Notes: a model not told the origin generated them from the letters alone. Positions 1 to 8,252 are shown, counted from the first letter of the stretch. The stretch: 15,666 nt of DNA from Hemicentrotus pulcherrimus (GCA_003118195.1 BEXV01001298.1:103236-118901); one strand, 5' to 3'. Made by a program: numbers and translations.

Positions 1-344
1 ATTTGTTTCGTTTTTTAAGTTAACTAATATTTATTCATTTAATTTTGTTGCATTTTAAAACAACAAGGAGAGTCCTTAAACAGAATTTAATATTTGTTTT
101 GGGCAAAATCTGGTATTGATATTTGTTCTTGCTTTCTTGTATTGTTATTATACTTTTCATTTTCATTTATCTATACTATCACTATGTACATTATCGTTTG
201 ATTGTATGTTCCTAGAATTTAGTACATAAAAGAATAACCGTACAATGATTTAAGGAGAGTTCCCCTTCATTGCCTTTGAAAGAATAGGGGTGGGTATACC
301 TGGAACAGGAACCTTAACAACTAGTTTGGATTTGACGTTTTCAG
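1..344 (+). other. Intron sequence upstream of the first visible exon
   Basis: AT-rich sequence with no coding similarity that I recognise. It ends in a pyrimidine-rich acceptor, TTTTCAG, at 338-344, so it reads as the 3' part of an intron of the 5'-nucleotidase-like gene. The reading frame stays open upstream to about 290, but those residues do not resemble the family. Confidence 0.6.
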
Positions 345-533
345 GAAACCTCATATTCGAACCTGTGATCGAGTCCGTCCAGGCAGCCGTCGATGCTCTC
401 GTGGACGACCACGGTGTCAATAAGATCATTGCCCTCAGCGACTCTAGCTTCGAGATCGACAAAGAGATCGCGAGATCTGTGCGAGGAGTCGACATCGTCA
501 TCGGAGGTCATCCATACACCTTTCTCTACACAG
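345..533 (+). CDS. NT5E-like: 5'-nucleotidase (CD73-like) exon 1 of 6 in window: end of metallophosphatase domain
   Basis: Sixty-three codons, phase 1 at both ends, with acceptor TTTTCAG|G and donor CAG|GTATGT. The translation runs from GNLIFEPVIESV through NKIIALSDSSFEID to GGHPYTFLYTG. Ecto-5'-nucleotidases hydrolyse extracellular AMP to adenosine at the outer membrane face. Their N-terminal domain binds two metal ions, and this exon normally carries two of the ligands. The GGH histidine (human His243) is present. The histidine of the LGHSGFEMD motif (human His220) is Asp here (LSDSSFEID). The exons with the other ligands and the catalytic His lie left of the window. The start is set at the acceptor because G|GA AAC restores the usual Gly-Asn and keeps the phase-1 pattern. 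Family membership is very secure; activity is doubtful. Confidence 0.93.
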
Positions 534-546
534 GTATGTTCCTTAA

Positions 547-1536
547 GCTACAGTCCCATATACGTCCCGGACCCCATCCGGGGTGATCCGGGATTCGGTC
601 CGTGTTGACACAGTGTTGGCACCGGGGTAGTCCTGGATGGTCCTGAATGGTCCTGGGCGGTCCGGGAGTCAACCCCGGATGTTTTTGACGGTCAAAAACT
701 GCCGGGGTAGTCTGGGATGGTCGGGTACAATAGTTTGATCCGGGGTGATCAGTGTAGCCACGTGCTGGGTCCGGGGTCATCCGTAGTGGCGCCGGGGCGG
801 TCCGTGTTTTGATCCGTGGCAGTCCGGGAGTGAGTTATTGACCCCGGATCACTACGGCGCCCCTACGGATGATACCGGACCCAGCACGGTGGCGACACGG
901 ATCACCCTGGACCAGCACGGGGCGGTCCGTGATGATCCGTGTTGGCACCGGGATGGTCCGGTGTCATCCGTGTTGGCACCGTGTTGGCACCGGGGTGGGT
1001 CCGGGGTCATCCGTAGTGGCGCCGGAGCGGTCCGTGTTTTGATCAGTGGCAGTCCGGGAGTGAGTTATTGACCCCTGATCACTCCAGAGCCCCTACGGAT
1101 GATCCCGGACCCAGCACGGTGGCGACACGGATCACCCTGGACCAGCACGGGGCGGTCCGTGATGATTTCTTGTTGGCAACGGGATGGTCCGGTGTCATCC
1201 GTGTTGGCACCGTGTTGGCACCGTGTTGGCACCGGGGTGGTCCGGGGTGGTCCGGGGTGGTCCGTGTTTGCACCGGGGCGTTCCGGAATGATCCGTGTTG
1301 GCACCGGGATGGTCCGGTGTCATCCGTGTTGGCACCATGTTGGCACCGTGTTGGCACCGGGGTGGTCCGGGGTGGTCCGTAGTGGTACCGTGTTGGGTCC
1401 GGGGAGACGGTTGGCGGTTGTGATTTTTTGAACAAAACATCCCGGACCATCCCGGATCACCCCAGACCATGGTCCGGGATGGTCCGGAGTGGTCCGTGCT
1501 CGTCCGTGCTGGTCCGGCTTTATATGGGACTGTGGC
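547..1536. mobile_element. Candidate non-autonomous DNA transposon filled with GC-rich minisatellite
   Basis: The ends are inverted repeats of GCYACAGTCCCATATA. Left: 547-562. Right: 1521-1536 on the opposite strand, with one difference in 16. Similarity continues inwards to a TCCGG motif on both sides. The outside bases are TTAA (543-546) and TTTA (1537-1540), fitting a TTAA target duplication with one later change, as in piggyBac or Kolobok elements. The interior is strikingly GC-rich against AT-rich flanks. It consists almost wholly of short degenerate motifs such as GGTCCGG, GGATGGTCCGG and GTGTTGGCACCG, on both strands. No transposase is present. It lies 13 bases after the donor of exon 1. 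The superfamily is inferred from the target site only. Confidence 0.7.
767..1226. repeat. Two tandem 230-bp units, each with a long-stem inverted repeat
   Basis: Bases from 767 recur with an offset of exactly 230 bases from 997 (for example CCGTAGTGGC at 781 and 1011). The two copies are nearly identical apart from scattered changes. Within the first unit, about 36 bases at 759-794 are nearly complementary to 856-891, with roughly 60 bases between. The second unit repeats this arrangement with more mismatches. The block is nested in the TTAA-flanked element and its simpler GTTGGCACCG/GGTCCGG array continues to about 1515. Confidence 0.85.
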
Positions 1537-2107
1537 TTTAGAGAGAAGGTCGGACTCTAGATGTGTGAGTAGGCGAAGGCGATTTCAGTAGCCATGCATG
1601 TCAATCACCTTTAGAAATGTGTGCAAATTATGATGGGGTGTCAAAAATTCGCGTACATTTCAAAACAAATTTAGTAATGGGATATTCGATCAATGATTTC
1701 TCATAAGAAAGGTCTTGACAACAATGATTTCTTAATTTGCGATCGAGAGTTTTTACCTGATTTATCCCCCAAAAAGCAATCGATAAAAAGAAGATAATTA
1801 ACTGAATAAATTGAAAAGGAAAGTATCATGAAATCACTTGGTATTGCTTTTAACTCACAATTTTGATGACAGTCATCTTCTCGAAAAATGAAGATTTCTG
1901 GACCCTTGTTGGTAAGTTCATAATATTTTTTCGGAATTGATGAAAAACGCAAAAGTTGCCGATCTTTATTCATATTTTTTCCCAAAAAATCGTAGAAAAT
2001 ATGTTTACCCATTAGTGGTATAACATATTTCGAAACCTTGCAGATTTTTTTGAGATATGTAACTGTGCGTGATCTTTGGTAACACGCGAGCTATGGTCAC
2101 ACTAACA
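1537..2107. other. Intron sequence, nothing recognised
   Basis: AT-rich sequence following the GC-rich element. No open frame here resembles a known protein; the minus-strand frame at 1701-2012 has no recognisable motif. Confidence 0.5.
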
Positions 2108-2310
2108 TACATTATGTGGCAGTATTGTAGTATATTGGCTATTCACTTGAGGCTATCAATCCAAGGGCCGAGGGTTTGAATCCCACTTGGTTCTAACGTA
2201 ATCTAGCTAGACATTAATCCACCTTCGCCACTCTCCACCAAGTAGTAAACGAGCACCTGGTGATACTAGGGTTACAAGAAATTTAGGACCTGTAGGGAGA
2301 TCAGTATTGA
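2108..2310 (+). mobile_element. Decayed tRNA-derived SINE
   Basis: The stretch has a Pol III B-box-like GGTTTGAATCC at 2173-2183 inside the context GGGCCGAGGG..CCCACTTGG, which is typical of the T-arm end of a tRNA-derived SINE head. An A-box would lie in the degenerate stretch near 2115-2140. The following ATTAATCC, CACTCTCCACC, GAGCACCTGG and CCTGTAGGGAG segments look like the body of a widespread marine-invertebrate SINE, from memory of such repeats. Ends and target duplications are not visible, so the limits are approximate. Confidence 0.5.
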
Positions 2311-2970
2311 TACTGATTTGGCTTTGTAATATGGAACCTCTGATCTTTAAATACCACAGGCTGGGATGCTCCTCATTCCAGGACTTGGCACGTTTCCTTT
2401 TTGGAGGCGGCAATCAATACTTTTTTTGGCGAGCTGTCAGCCTTCCTCCGAGCCCTAACCTTGCCCAATCAAGCATTTCCCAATTTCACCTTTGGAATCT
2501 TGGAGAGATCATGTGATGTGGAGATGGTCTGTCAACTCGAACCTAAAGATATGTGCATCCGGTGAACGATTCACCAGCATAACTATATCCGTCATATATA
2601 CAATTTCATGTACGTTCAGAGAACGTTTTGTTAGTTTCTCATTCGTTTCTCTTTCGTTTTTCCCCGGTTCTTGCCCATCATTCGTACATATGTGTCTGCT
2701 ACATTGACGGTGATTGTCTTGTACTGTTCATATAATCAGAAGGTTTCTTTTTTTGTTTTTTTCGTTTGGTGGCTCAACACTCCATTGGTTAATGCCCCGA
2801 GCAGCAACGGAGACATCTTTCAACACCAGATAATAATTATTTGCAAATTTTCTATCTGTTAGACGTCCGTTGAAGCTTTTCGGTAACGTGTGACATCTCC
2901 ATTAAGAACTATCAAAACATCAAATTCTATTAAACTGATCTAAAGATACTTATATATCTCTTGCTGCTAG
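2311..2970. other. Intron sequence up to exon 2
   Basis: No gene or repeat recognised. Several short open frames occur but none has family features. It ends in the acceptor TTGCTGCTAG at 2961-2970. Confidence 0.5.
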
Positions 2971-3177
2971 GTGATCCGCCTTATGATGAAGGAGCTAAAA
3001 AAGGAAACTACCCATTAATAATCCACCCCTCGTATAATGAGAGTCTCGATATCCCCGTCGTCAGTGCCTACCGTTTCGGGAAGTACCTTGGTTATCTCGA
3101 AGTCACATTCAATGATGACGGTGCCGTAACGTCATTTGCGGGAAATCCCATCGTACTGGACAAAGACGTAGCAAAAG
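2971..3177 (+). CDS. NT5E-like: 5'-nucleotidase (CD73-like) exon 2: domain-linker region
   Basis: Sixty-nine codons between phase-1 introns, with acceptor GCTAG|GT and donor AAAG|GTATAA. The translation begins GDPPYDEGAKKGNYP, in line with the G-N-P-P segment that follows the GGH motif in CD73. It continues with IPVVSAYRFGKYLGYLEV and ends GNPIVLDKDVAK. FGKYLGYL and GNPI are strongly conserved family signatures; this part closes the metallophosphatase domain and leads to the inter-domain helix. An N-glycosylation sequon (NES) is present, as expected for a secreted or surface protein. No substitutions stand out. It joins exon 3 across about 1.3 kb of intron to give KDPDV. Confidence 0.95.
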
Positions 3178-4489
3178 GTATAATCAAAATTGTGATGGTT
3201 CCTCCTATGCAGTGGCGTAGCCTAGCTACCGACACTTAGGAAAAAATTCATCACCAAATAAAATGCTTAAAAAGGAGGAAAGATCCGAGAAACTGATAAA
3301 AAAAACTTTGAGGAAAAAAACAAATAAATAAATGAACAGCTTTTTACTTATTATGGGTATTCAAAATATCCTCTTTTTTATTATTTAGGTGGATAAACAA
3401 CATACCCTTTTGACCTCAATTATCTTGGGCAGGAGGAACAAATTATTCAGATTCGTGAGGAAGAAAATGAATTGTACACTATAAAATCATACACCACAAA
3501 TGGTGATTATGGAGCTTGATAAACCACAGTCCAAAGACAGAGTTGCCAATTTGTCTCGATAGCGATATTCGTATTATAATACTTTCTTGAATGTTTGTAT
3601 TATGTCTGATTGGCCTCGAACCTTGTTTTATCAGTTTCAATGATTTATCTTCTTTTTGTGAAAGCACCTTATGTGGGGTAATTGTTTTCCGTCAAAGGGG
3701 CATCGCTATCATAGGGGGAGGAGATAGTTGATGGGAAAAATACTCTGAAAGTGCTTACCGGTATAACAAAACAGAACAAACATATTCAGGAGTTAACACT
3801 TGTTATTAGGTATATTTTAAGTTTTTTTTTTACAGGCATCGTCATTTTTTTTAACTGATGTTGGGAGTCTGTTACATAACCAGGGAGCTGCTGACACGAA
3901 TGCTTTATCTCCGCATGATCGTTTAGTTGGGCACTCGTTTTAGGACAAGTTACATATTAATCAGACGTGTTACATCATCGGATCCGAACATGATTTCTTA
4001 AAGCAATACAATCGGGTATTTAAATTGCCCTTAAAGGCATCGTTTAACAATGTTAAAACTGAGATGCATAGCCCTACATGTTATCAGTGTATGTGATATG
4101 GTGTAATAATTGAATCCCTAACAAAATTGCGCTTCAAAATGATCATGAAGTGCCTCAAAAAGTTAAAAAAAAAACTTTGAGTGACCGATTTGACCATACT
4201 CGTTTTCCCAATACACTGTAGTGTTGTGAAAACCGTTAGGAAAACGCAAAATTTGATTTCGATTTCCATTCATAGGCCTTTATATTTTGATAATCAGACA
4301 GGTGATCGGCTTGTAAAAGTCATGGGGTTCCTGACTGACCTTAAAGGTTTGTATTTATCTTTGCAGCTTGAGCTAAACCACGATTTTGTTTCAGAATCTG
4401 AGAGAAAGTAACCCAACCCCTTAAGCTAATTTTTCGAAAGTCTTTGCGATTATGTATATCGTGAATCAATGGATTCTTTGTCATGTTAG
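3178..4489. other. Intron 2 of the visible gene
   Basis: About 1.3 kb, mostly AT-rich with poly-A/T runs. A stretch near 3850-3990 has a more balanced base composition and may be an old transposon piece, but I could not assign it. The intron ends with the acceptor TCATGTTAG at 4481-4489. Confidence 0.55.
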
Positions 4490-4723
4490 ACCCTGATGTA
4501 CTAGCTGAAGTCGAAGCATGGAAAGTCCTGGTCGACGCTACCTCGAACACCGTGGTCGGATCAACCGACGTCGAGTTGGTAGGAAGCCTCAGCGTGTGCG
4601 GTGTCGTTGAATGCAGCATGGGAAGCATGCTGACGGACTCGATGAGGTTCTCCCACGGGATGGGATGGGAAGTCGACATCGCCATCACATCGACCGGGAG
4701 CTTCGCTTCATCTATAGACCGAG
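4490..4723 (+). CDS. NT5E-like: 5'-nucleotidase (CD73-like) exon 3: start of C-terminal substrate-binding domain
   Basis: Seventy-eight codons, phase 1 both ends (GTTAG|AC, CGAG|GTATAT). Splicing gives K-DPDVLAEVEAWKVLVD, matching the linker helix before the C-terminal domain. VCGVVECSMGSMLTDSM corresponds to the C-R-x-x-E-C-N-M-G-N-L region; both cysteines of the human Cys353-Cys358 pair are kept. Arg354, which contacts the phosphate in CD73, is Gly. The nucleotide-binding N-G-G-G-I-R motif (Asn390, Arg395) reads S-T-G-S-F-A, so both the Asn and Arg are lost. The second disulphide (365/387) is absent, which is common in invertebrate homologues. The fold is retained, but substrate contacts known for the family are not. 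Residue numbers are from memory of human CD73. Confidence 0.93.
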
Positions 4724-5270
4724 GTATATTCCAGTGGAGGTTACAATTATCATTCTGGTACACCTGGTATAAAACATATTACATACTGCTTATTCAGTTA
4801 AACTCGATCCTGGTTTGAGATCAGGTGTAACGAAGGAACACTCAAACCTCGATCAGACTCACTTTCTTCTTAATCCCGATTTTGAAGTTTGGGGAGAATT
4901 TAATAGTGTACCACTGTATAGCCAGCAATGAGTTTCCCCCAAAAAAGTAAGATGTATACAAGGATGCAGACAAAGGTAGATATATTATTCTAAGTGGACC
5001 GGGCCACACCGAGAGGAAAAACTAGGAAGCACGTTATTCTTTGCAAATTTAGGTATACCAGATTGGTCGTTTGGTTGCTTGTGTGTTTGTTTAATTGTTT
5101 GTTTTCATGGGGCCATGACTCCTGTGCTCCTTAGATCGGCCAATGGTATTGTCTAATATTCAGAGTTGAATGAATTGTGTCTGAATCTTAATAAGAAATG
5201 CTTGACATAATTGAATGTCACACGATTTATATCATAATGACTCCATGGCCTGATATAGAAAATGCGCTCT

Positions 5271-5308
<38 letters not shown>

Positions 5309-5702
5309 ATCTAAGTTCGACTGCGAATGCATAAATTGACCAAGCCATTTTTTGATAATACTGTGCCTTTCAAGTTAAATTTGATCGCGGTCAGAATCCA
5401 AAATGTATGGGGATAAAAACCTGTCAGTGTAATAACATAAAGAGTTTTAACAATTATTGATAGTGATCTTGATGAATGATGAATATTAAGACGGCTAGTA
5501 GACCGTGATGACAGTTGCTTGTCATTGTTGTGATCGTCTTTGTATGAAGGGTTGTAAGCCAATCAGAAAAATCGGCATATCACGTGCGGTACAAAACAAT
5601 ACCAGTCAATATCTGTATACTGTACTACGTAATTTATATTTCCAATTTAATTATTGATCAAAGTTATAAATGAAGATAATCAGTGGTATGATCTCTGAAT
5701 AG
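4724..5702. other. Intron 3 of the visible gene
   Basis: About 1 kb of intron. It includes a TG microsatellite and a stretch near 5060-5220 that may be old repeat DNA, which I could not identify. No coding region is supported. Confidence 0.55.
5275..5304. repeat. (TG)15 microsatellite
   Basis: Fifteen uninterrupted TG units in intron 3, likely length-variable between individuals. Confidence 0.98.
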
Positions 5703-5858
5703 GCAACATCACCATCAGTGACCTGACACGCACCATTCCCTACGGAGACACTATCGACCTTCTTGAACTAACTGGGGAATCTATCATAGCCATTCTTGAG
5801 AAATCAGTTACTGATTTTGAAACTTCTTCTGCATCGTCTGCTTTCCTGCAGCTTTCAG
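5703..5858 (+). CDS. NT5E-like: 5'-nucleotidase (CD73-like) exon 4: substrate-binding loop region
   Basis: Fifty-two codons, phase 1 both ends (ATAG|GC, TTCAG|GTACAT). The translation runs from NITISDLTRTIPYGDTIDLL to FLQLSG and is colinear with the CD73 segment around L-P-F-G-G-T-F-D-L. The aromatic residue that stacks on the adenine (human Phe417) is Tyr here, a conservative change. With the preceding Gly it forms an N-glycosylation sequon (NIT). It follows the altered S-T-G-S-F-A motif of exon 3. The 3' end of this exon, including the splice donor, is repeated in the tandem array just downstream. Confidence 0.93.
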
Positions 5859-6311
5859 GTACATGTATTACGATCGGTATAAAAATGATATATATTGAGC
5901 CCATTTTGCAATTTAAAAAGAAATTTGGTTGACATGAGCGAGATAAAAAAAGGAAGAAATAAATCCTTTTGTGCCTGTGTAATAAAAGGCACTGACTGCC
6001 TTTTTACAGTTCCCATGTAAAAATATTAGTTTGTAAACATTTTATGGGTCCATTTTGAATTTCAAGAAGAAACCTGGTCCATGATTATGGTTAACAAAGG
6101 GAATTAAATCAATTTGTGCCTGTTCGATACGAGGCGCCGATTGCCTTCTTGCAGCTTTGAGGTAATAATATATGTATAAACCTGCACATTCTATCAGGCC
6201 ATCCTGAAATTTCGAGAAGAAAATTTAGCTCGAATGACAAACAAAAAGAGAGATATATTTCAAATCATGACTGTTGAATAAGAGGCATGATTTTACTTGC
6301 GTCGTTACATA
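5839..6311 (+). repeat. Degenerate tandem array of about 150-bp units starting with the end of exon 4
   Basis: Three to four copies. The exon-4 end plus donor (GCTTTCCTGCAGCTTTCAG|GT, 5840-5860) is matched by GCCTTTTTACAGTTCCCAT|GT (5998-6018) and GCCTTCTTGCAGCTTTGAG|GT (6143-6163), with a faded trace near 6290-6311. The spacings are 158, 145 and about 147 bases. The unit bodies also align: CCATTTTGCAATTT / CCATTTTGAATTTC / CCATCCTGAAATTT, then TTTGTGCCTGT and GAGGC(A/G)C(T/C)GA-type blocks. Aligned in the exon frame, the copies read A-F-L-Q-F-P and A-F-L-Q-L-stop. This points to duplication of an exon-intron boundary followed by decay. Confidence 0.75.
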
Positions 6312-6869
6312 CGCTATTCCAGCCAATTGAGACATTTTAGTGACTGGAACAGTAATTACGCAAGAGTAATGCATTCGCTTTGGATGTCGCTCTCTTTTGG
6401 CTTATAAAAGACCACGCCAATCGGTGACGCAGTGCTACGTCTACAATGCTCTGACGCTCGTTCAGATATGACGCAGTCAGCCGCCAAAAATATTGCCGTC
6501 CCCTTTTTAATACTTGTAATTAATGAGAAACTGAAAGGCAAATCTCAAGGGTCCTGCTCAGCTCTATATTATAAGATGAAGAAATGTGAAGCGCAGTACA
6601 CTTATCGATATCATTCGGGACTTTTAGATTCGCACGAAGGCAATGGGGATTGCTACGGTGGACGTCCTTTTAATGCACTGCCTTGAATGGACGTCACACG
6701 TATCAGTACACGCAAATCTAAAAGTCCCTATGAACAAACAAAAACCGCCGCGTTTTACCATGTCACATTTGAACAAGGTCTTAGGTCTTTTTTTAACGAC
6801 TTAACCATAATACATTCAATCACAATGAAGTCATTGATGAGTTTTCATTTATGCCTTCATTTATTTCAG
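6312..6869. other. Rest of intron 4
   Basis: Contains the small inverted-repeat element at 6617-6728. No coding similarity is recognised in the short open frames here. It ends in a strong acceptor, TTTATTTCAG, at 6860-6869. Confidence 0.55.
6617..6728. repeat. Small inverted-repeat element (112 bp)
   Basis: GGGACTTTTAGATTCGC at 6617-6633 is complementary in 16 of 17 bases to GCAAATCTAAAAGTCCC at 6712-6728. The loop holds two further TGGACGTC motifs facing each other. The layout resembles a very short MITE, but no target duplication is evident. Confidence 0.5.
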
Positions 6870-7067
6870 GAGCGGTGGTGGAATACGACCTTACGCGGGA
6901 GAACGGTGATCGAGTCATGGCTGTCAAACTACCATGTGACTCCTGCGATGACGGATACGAAGCTATCGACGTCGAAACCGTTTACCATGTCGCGATGAAC
7001 AGTTACATATCTGGTGGTCAGGAGGGATACACCATCATTCTCGAAAGTACCATCAGTCGACAAAGAG
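6870..7067 (+). CDS. NT5E-like: 5'-nucleotidase (CD73-like) exon 5: C-terminal domain core
   Basis: Sixty-six codons, phase 1 both ends (TTTCAG|GA, AGAG|GTATAA). The translation starts GAVVEYDLTRENGDRV, matching the G-(x)-V-V-Y-D-L strand of CD73. It continues through YEAIDVETVYHVAMNSYISGG. This last stretch corresponds to the N-F-L-A-N-G-G-D-G-F loop, where human Phe500 and Asp506 hold the nucleoside. Here Phe is Tyr, and GGD-G is GG-QEG, which replaces the Asp with Gln (or with Glu plus a one-residue insertion). The cysteine pair in LPCDSCDD is a feature also seen in many invertebrate homologues. Confidence 0.93.
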
Positions 7068-7778
7068 GTATAAATATTCTTACAAATTTAGTATATTTTT
7101 CTTGGTTTGTTTATTGAAGAAGTAGAAGTAGTAGCAGGAGACTTTATATGAATATTTTTTAGCACAAGGCTAATCTGCCACACGATCTATACATCAGCAT
7201 GGGCATTTACCTGAGCTACTCATGGGGGACCTTAATTCCACAAGCCCTGCTTTCAATCAAGGTCATGTCATCGTTCTATTGTAACGCCATATTCTATCAA
7301 TTTGTTATATTCATGTCATATTTGTTTTGTGTGTTATGAACGAAAGATAAATAAAGATTGAACTTGAAAATTGAACTTGAACTTATCGTTGTTTGCATTG
7401 TCATTTAAATTGACGTTTCATGAGTACATCAGAATGCATGTCCTCAAATCCTAGACGTTAATGTTGACTGCATGCATGCTGACAGAGTGTATCCACTTAG
7501 CGACGGATCTGACCCCCGAATCTCGTCCCAGTTCCGTGAATTACAATTTGCTTAAGATGTTTTTTTTAAACGTGATCGCAAAGCCTTTTTAGAAATTTGT
7601 TTAAGAGTAATATTAAGAACCTATTGTACTAAGGATCAGTTTGAATTAATTTATACGCCATTTTGATAATGGTAGTATTTGTATATTTCGATTGACTTGC
7701 ATTCAAGATCTAATTTTGAATCGTTGTGTACCTTCACTGTCACCTTTTACCTCTATTTGTCTCTTTTGGATGCATTAG
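7068..7778. other. Intron 5 of the visible gene
   Basis: Contains the tail of a non-LTR element at about 7165-7384; the remainder, from 7385, holds nothing I recognise. The acceptor is GCATTAG at 7772-7778. Confidence 0.6.
7165..7384 (+). mobile_element. Possible 3' tail of a 5'-truncated non-LTR retrotransposon
   Basis: The sequence ends in AAATAAAGATTGAACTTG followed by imperfect TTGAACTTGAACTT repeats (7349-7384). Short tandem tails after an AATAAA-like motif are typical of CR1/L2-type elements rather than plain poly-A. The upstream bases are more balanced in composition than the intron around them and would be its 3' untranslated part. The left border is a guess. Confidence 0.45.
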
Positions 7779-7966
7779 GAAGCCTGGACGTCGACGTAGC
7801 CGTGGCTTACCTGAATGATTTTTCTCCAATCATGGAAAGCACCGCGGCTCGTATCGTGATCTATGACGAGGATAATCGACCGAATGCATCCACAATGCTC
7901 ACAGCGCCATCTCTGTGGGTTTTGCTGCTAGTTTTTCTCGGAAGCATGATGGCTCATAAGATTTAA
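7779..7966 (+). CDS. NT5E-like: 5'-nucleotidase (CD73-like) last exon: end of domain and GPI-attachment signal
   Basis: Starts phase 1 after ATTAG and ends at TAA. The product from GSLDVDVAVAYLND to RIVIYDEDN is colinear with the last strands and helix of CD73 (D-I-N-V-V-S-T-Y-I up to G-R-I-K-F). It is followed by RPNASTMLTAPS, a small-residue stretch suited to a GPI cleavage site and containing a sequon (NAS). A strongly hydrophobic tail (LWVLLLVFLGSMM) and only four more residues follow. This is the classic layout of a GPI-anchor signal, so the protein is probably held at the outer face of the plasma membrane. The six exons add up to about 390 residues, close to the same part of human CD73. 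AATAAA occurs at 8231-8236 and 8488-8493; neither is confirmed as the poly-A signal. Confidence 0.93.
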
Positions 7967-8150
7967 GCCTCGTTTAGATATGCAGTGGTAAACCAAGGTG
8001 GCTTTTTTTGTGGTTATGATGACGTAAGTGTAATACGCTTCACGTTTCTGTATAATCATCTTATATCATAAGATGACGACGTGGATCCTAATCAAATAAT
8101 TGGTTCAAAGCGTACATGTGATCAGGCATTTATTTTGCCTAACGCGTAAT
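7967..8150. other. Probable 3' untranslated or intergenic sequence
   Basis: Follows the stop codon directly. It has no coding potential, and the end of the transcript cannot be fixed from the sequence. Confidence 0.4.
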
Positions 8151-8195
8151 TTGGATAATGACCGGTCATTGTCCAATTCTAATGACAGGTCATTA
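8151..8195. repeat. Two adjacent related palindromes
   Basis: TTGGATAATGACC/GGTCATTGTCCAA (8151-8176) is a 26-base palindrome with one mismatched pair. TAATGACA/GGTCATTA (8180-8195) is a 16-base palindrome with a mismatch at the centre. Both share the core AATGACC(A)GGTCATT, spaced 24 bases apart. Confidence 0.8.
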
Positions 8196-8252
8196 GTAAA
8201 ATCATGTTATAAAACATCATTTTTAAAAGAAATAAAAGATAATCTTATAACA

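Noticed and set aside
290..344. Upstream extension of the first exon to an ATG at 290
   Set aside because: The added residues do not resemble the family, while the acceptor at 344 restores both the conserved Gly-Asn and the phase-1 pattern.
526..1470. Several overlapping open frames of 77-123 codons on both strands, rich in Pro, Gly, His, Trp and Thr
   Set aside because: They arise from GC-rich minisatellite with few stop codons; the proteins are periodic, occur on both strands and match no family.
547..1536. CRISPR-like array
   Set aside because: The repeats are contiguous and degenerate without unique equal-length spacers, in a eukaryotic intron.
1701..2012. 103-codon minus-strand open frame
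   Set aside because: AT-rich composition, no motif, and it lies in an intron of the opposite strand; chance frame.
3850..3990. Possible old transposon piece in intron 2
   Set aside because: Base composition suggests it, but no motif, terminus or protein similarity could be supported.
4483..4818. Exon 3 as a free-standing gene starting at the ATG at 4483
   Set aside because: The ATG lies within the splice acceptor region; the conserved part is bounded by GT-AG sites and continues in neighbouring exons.
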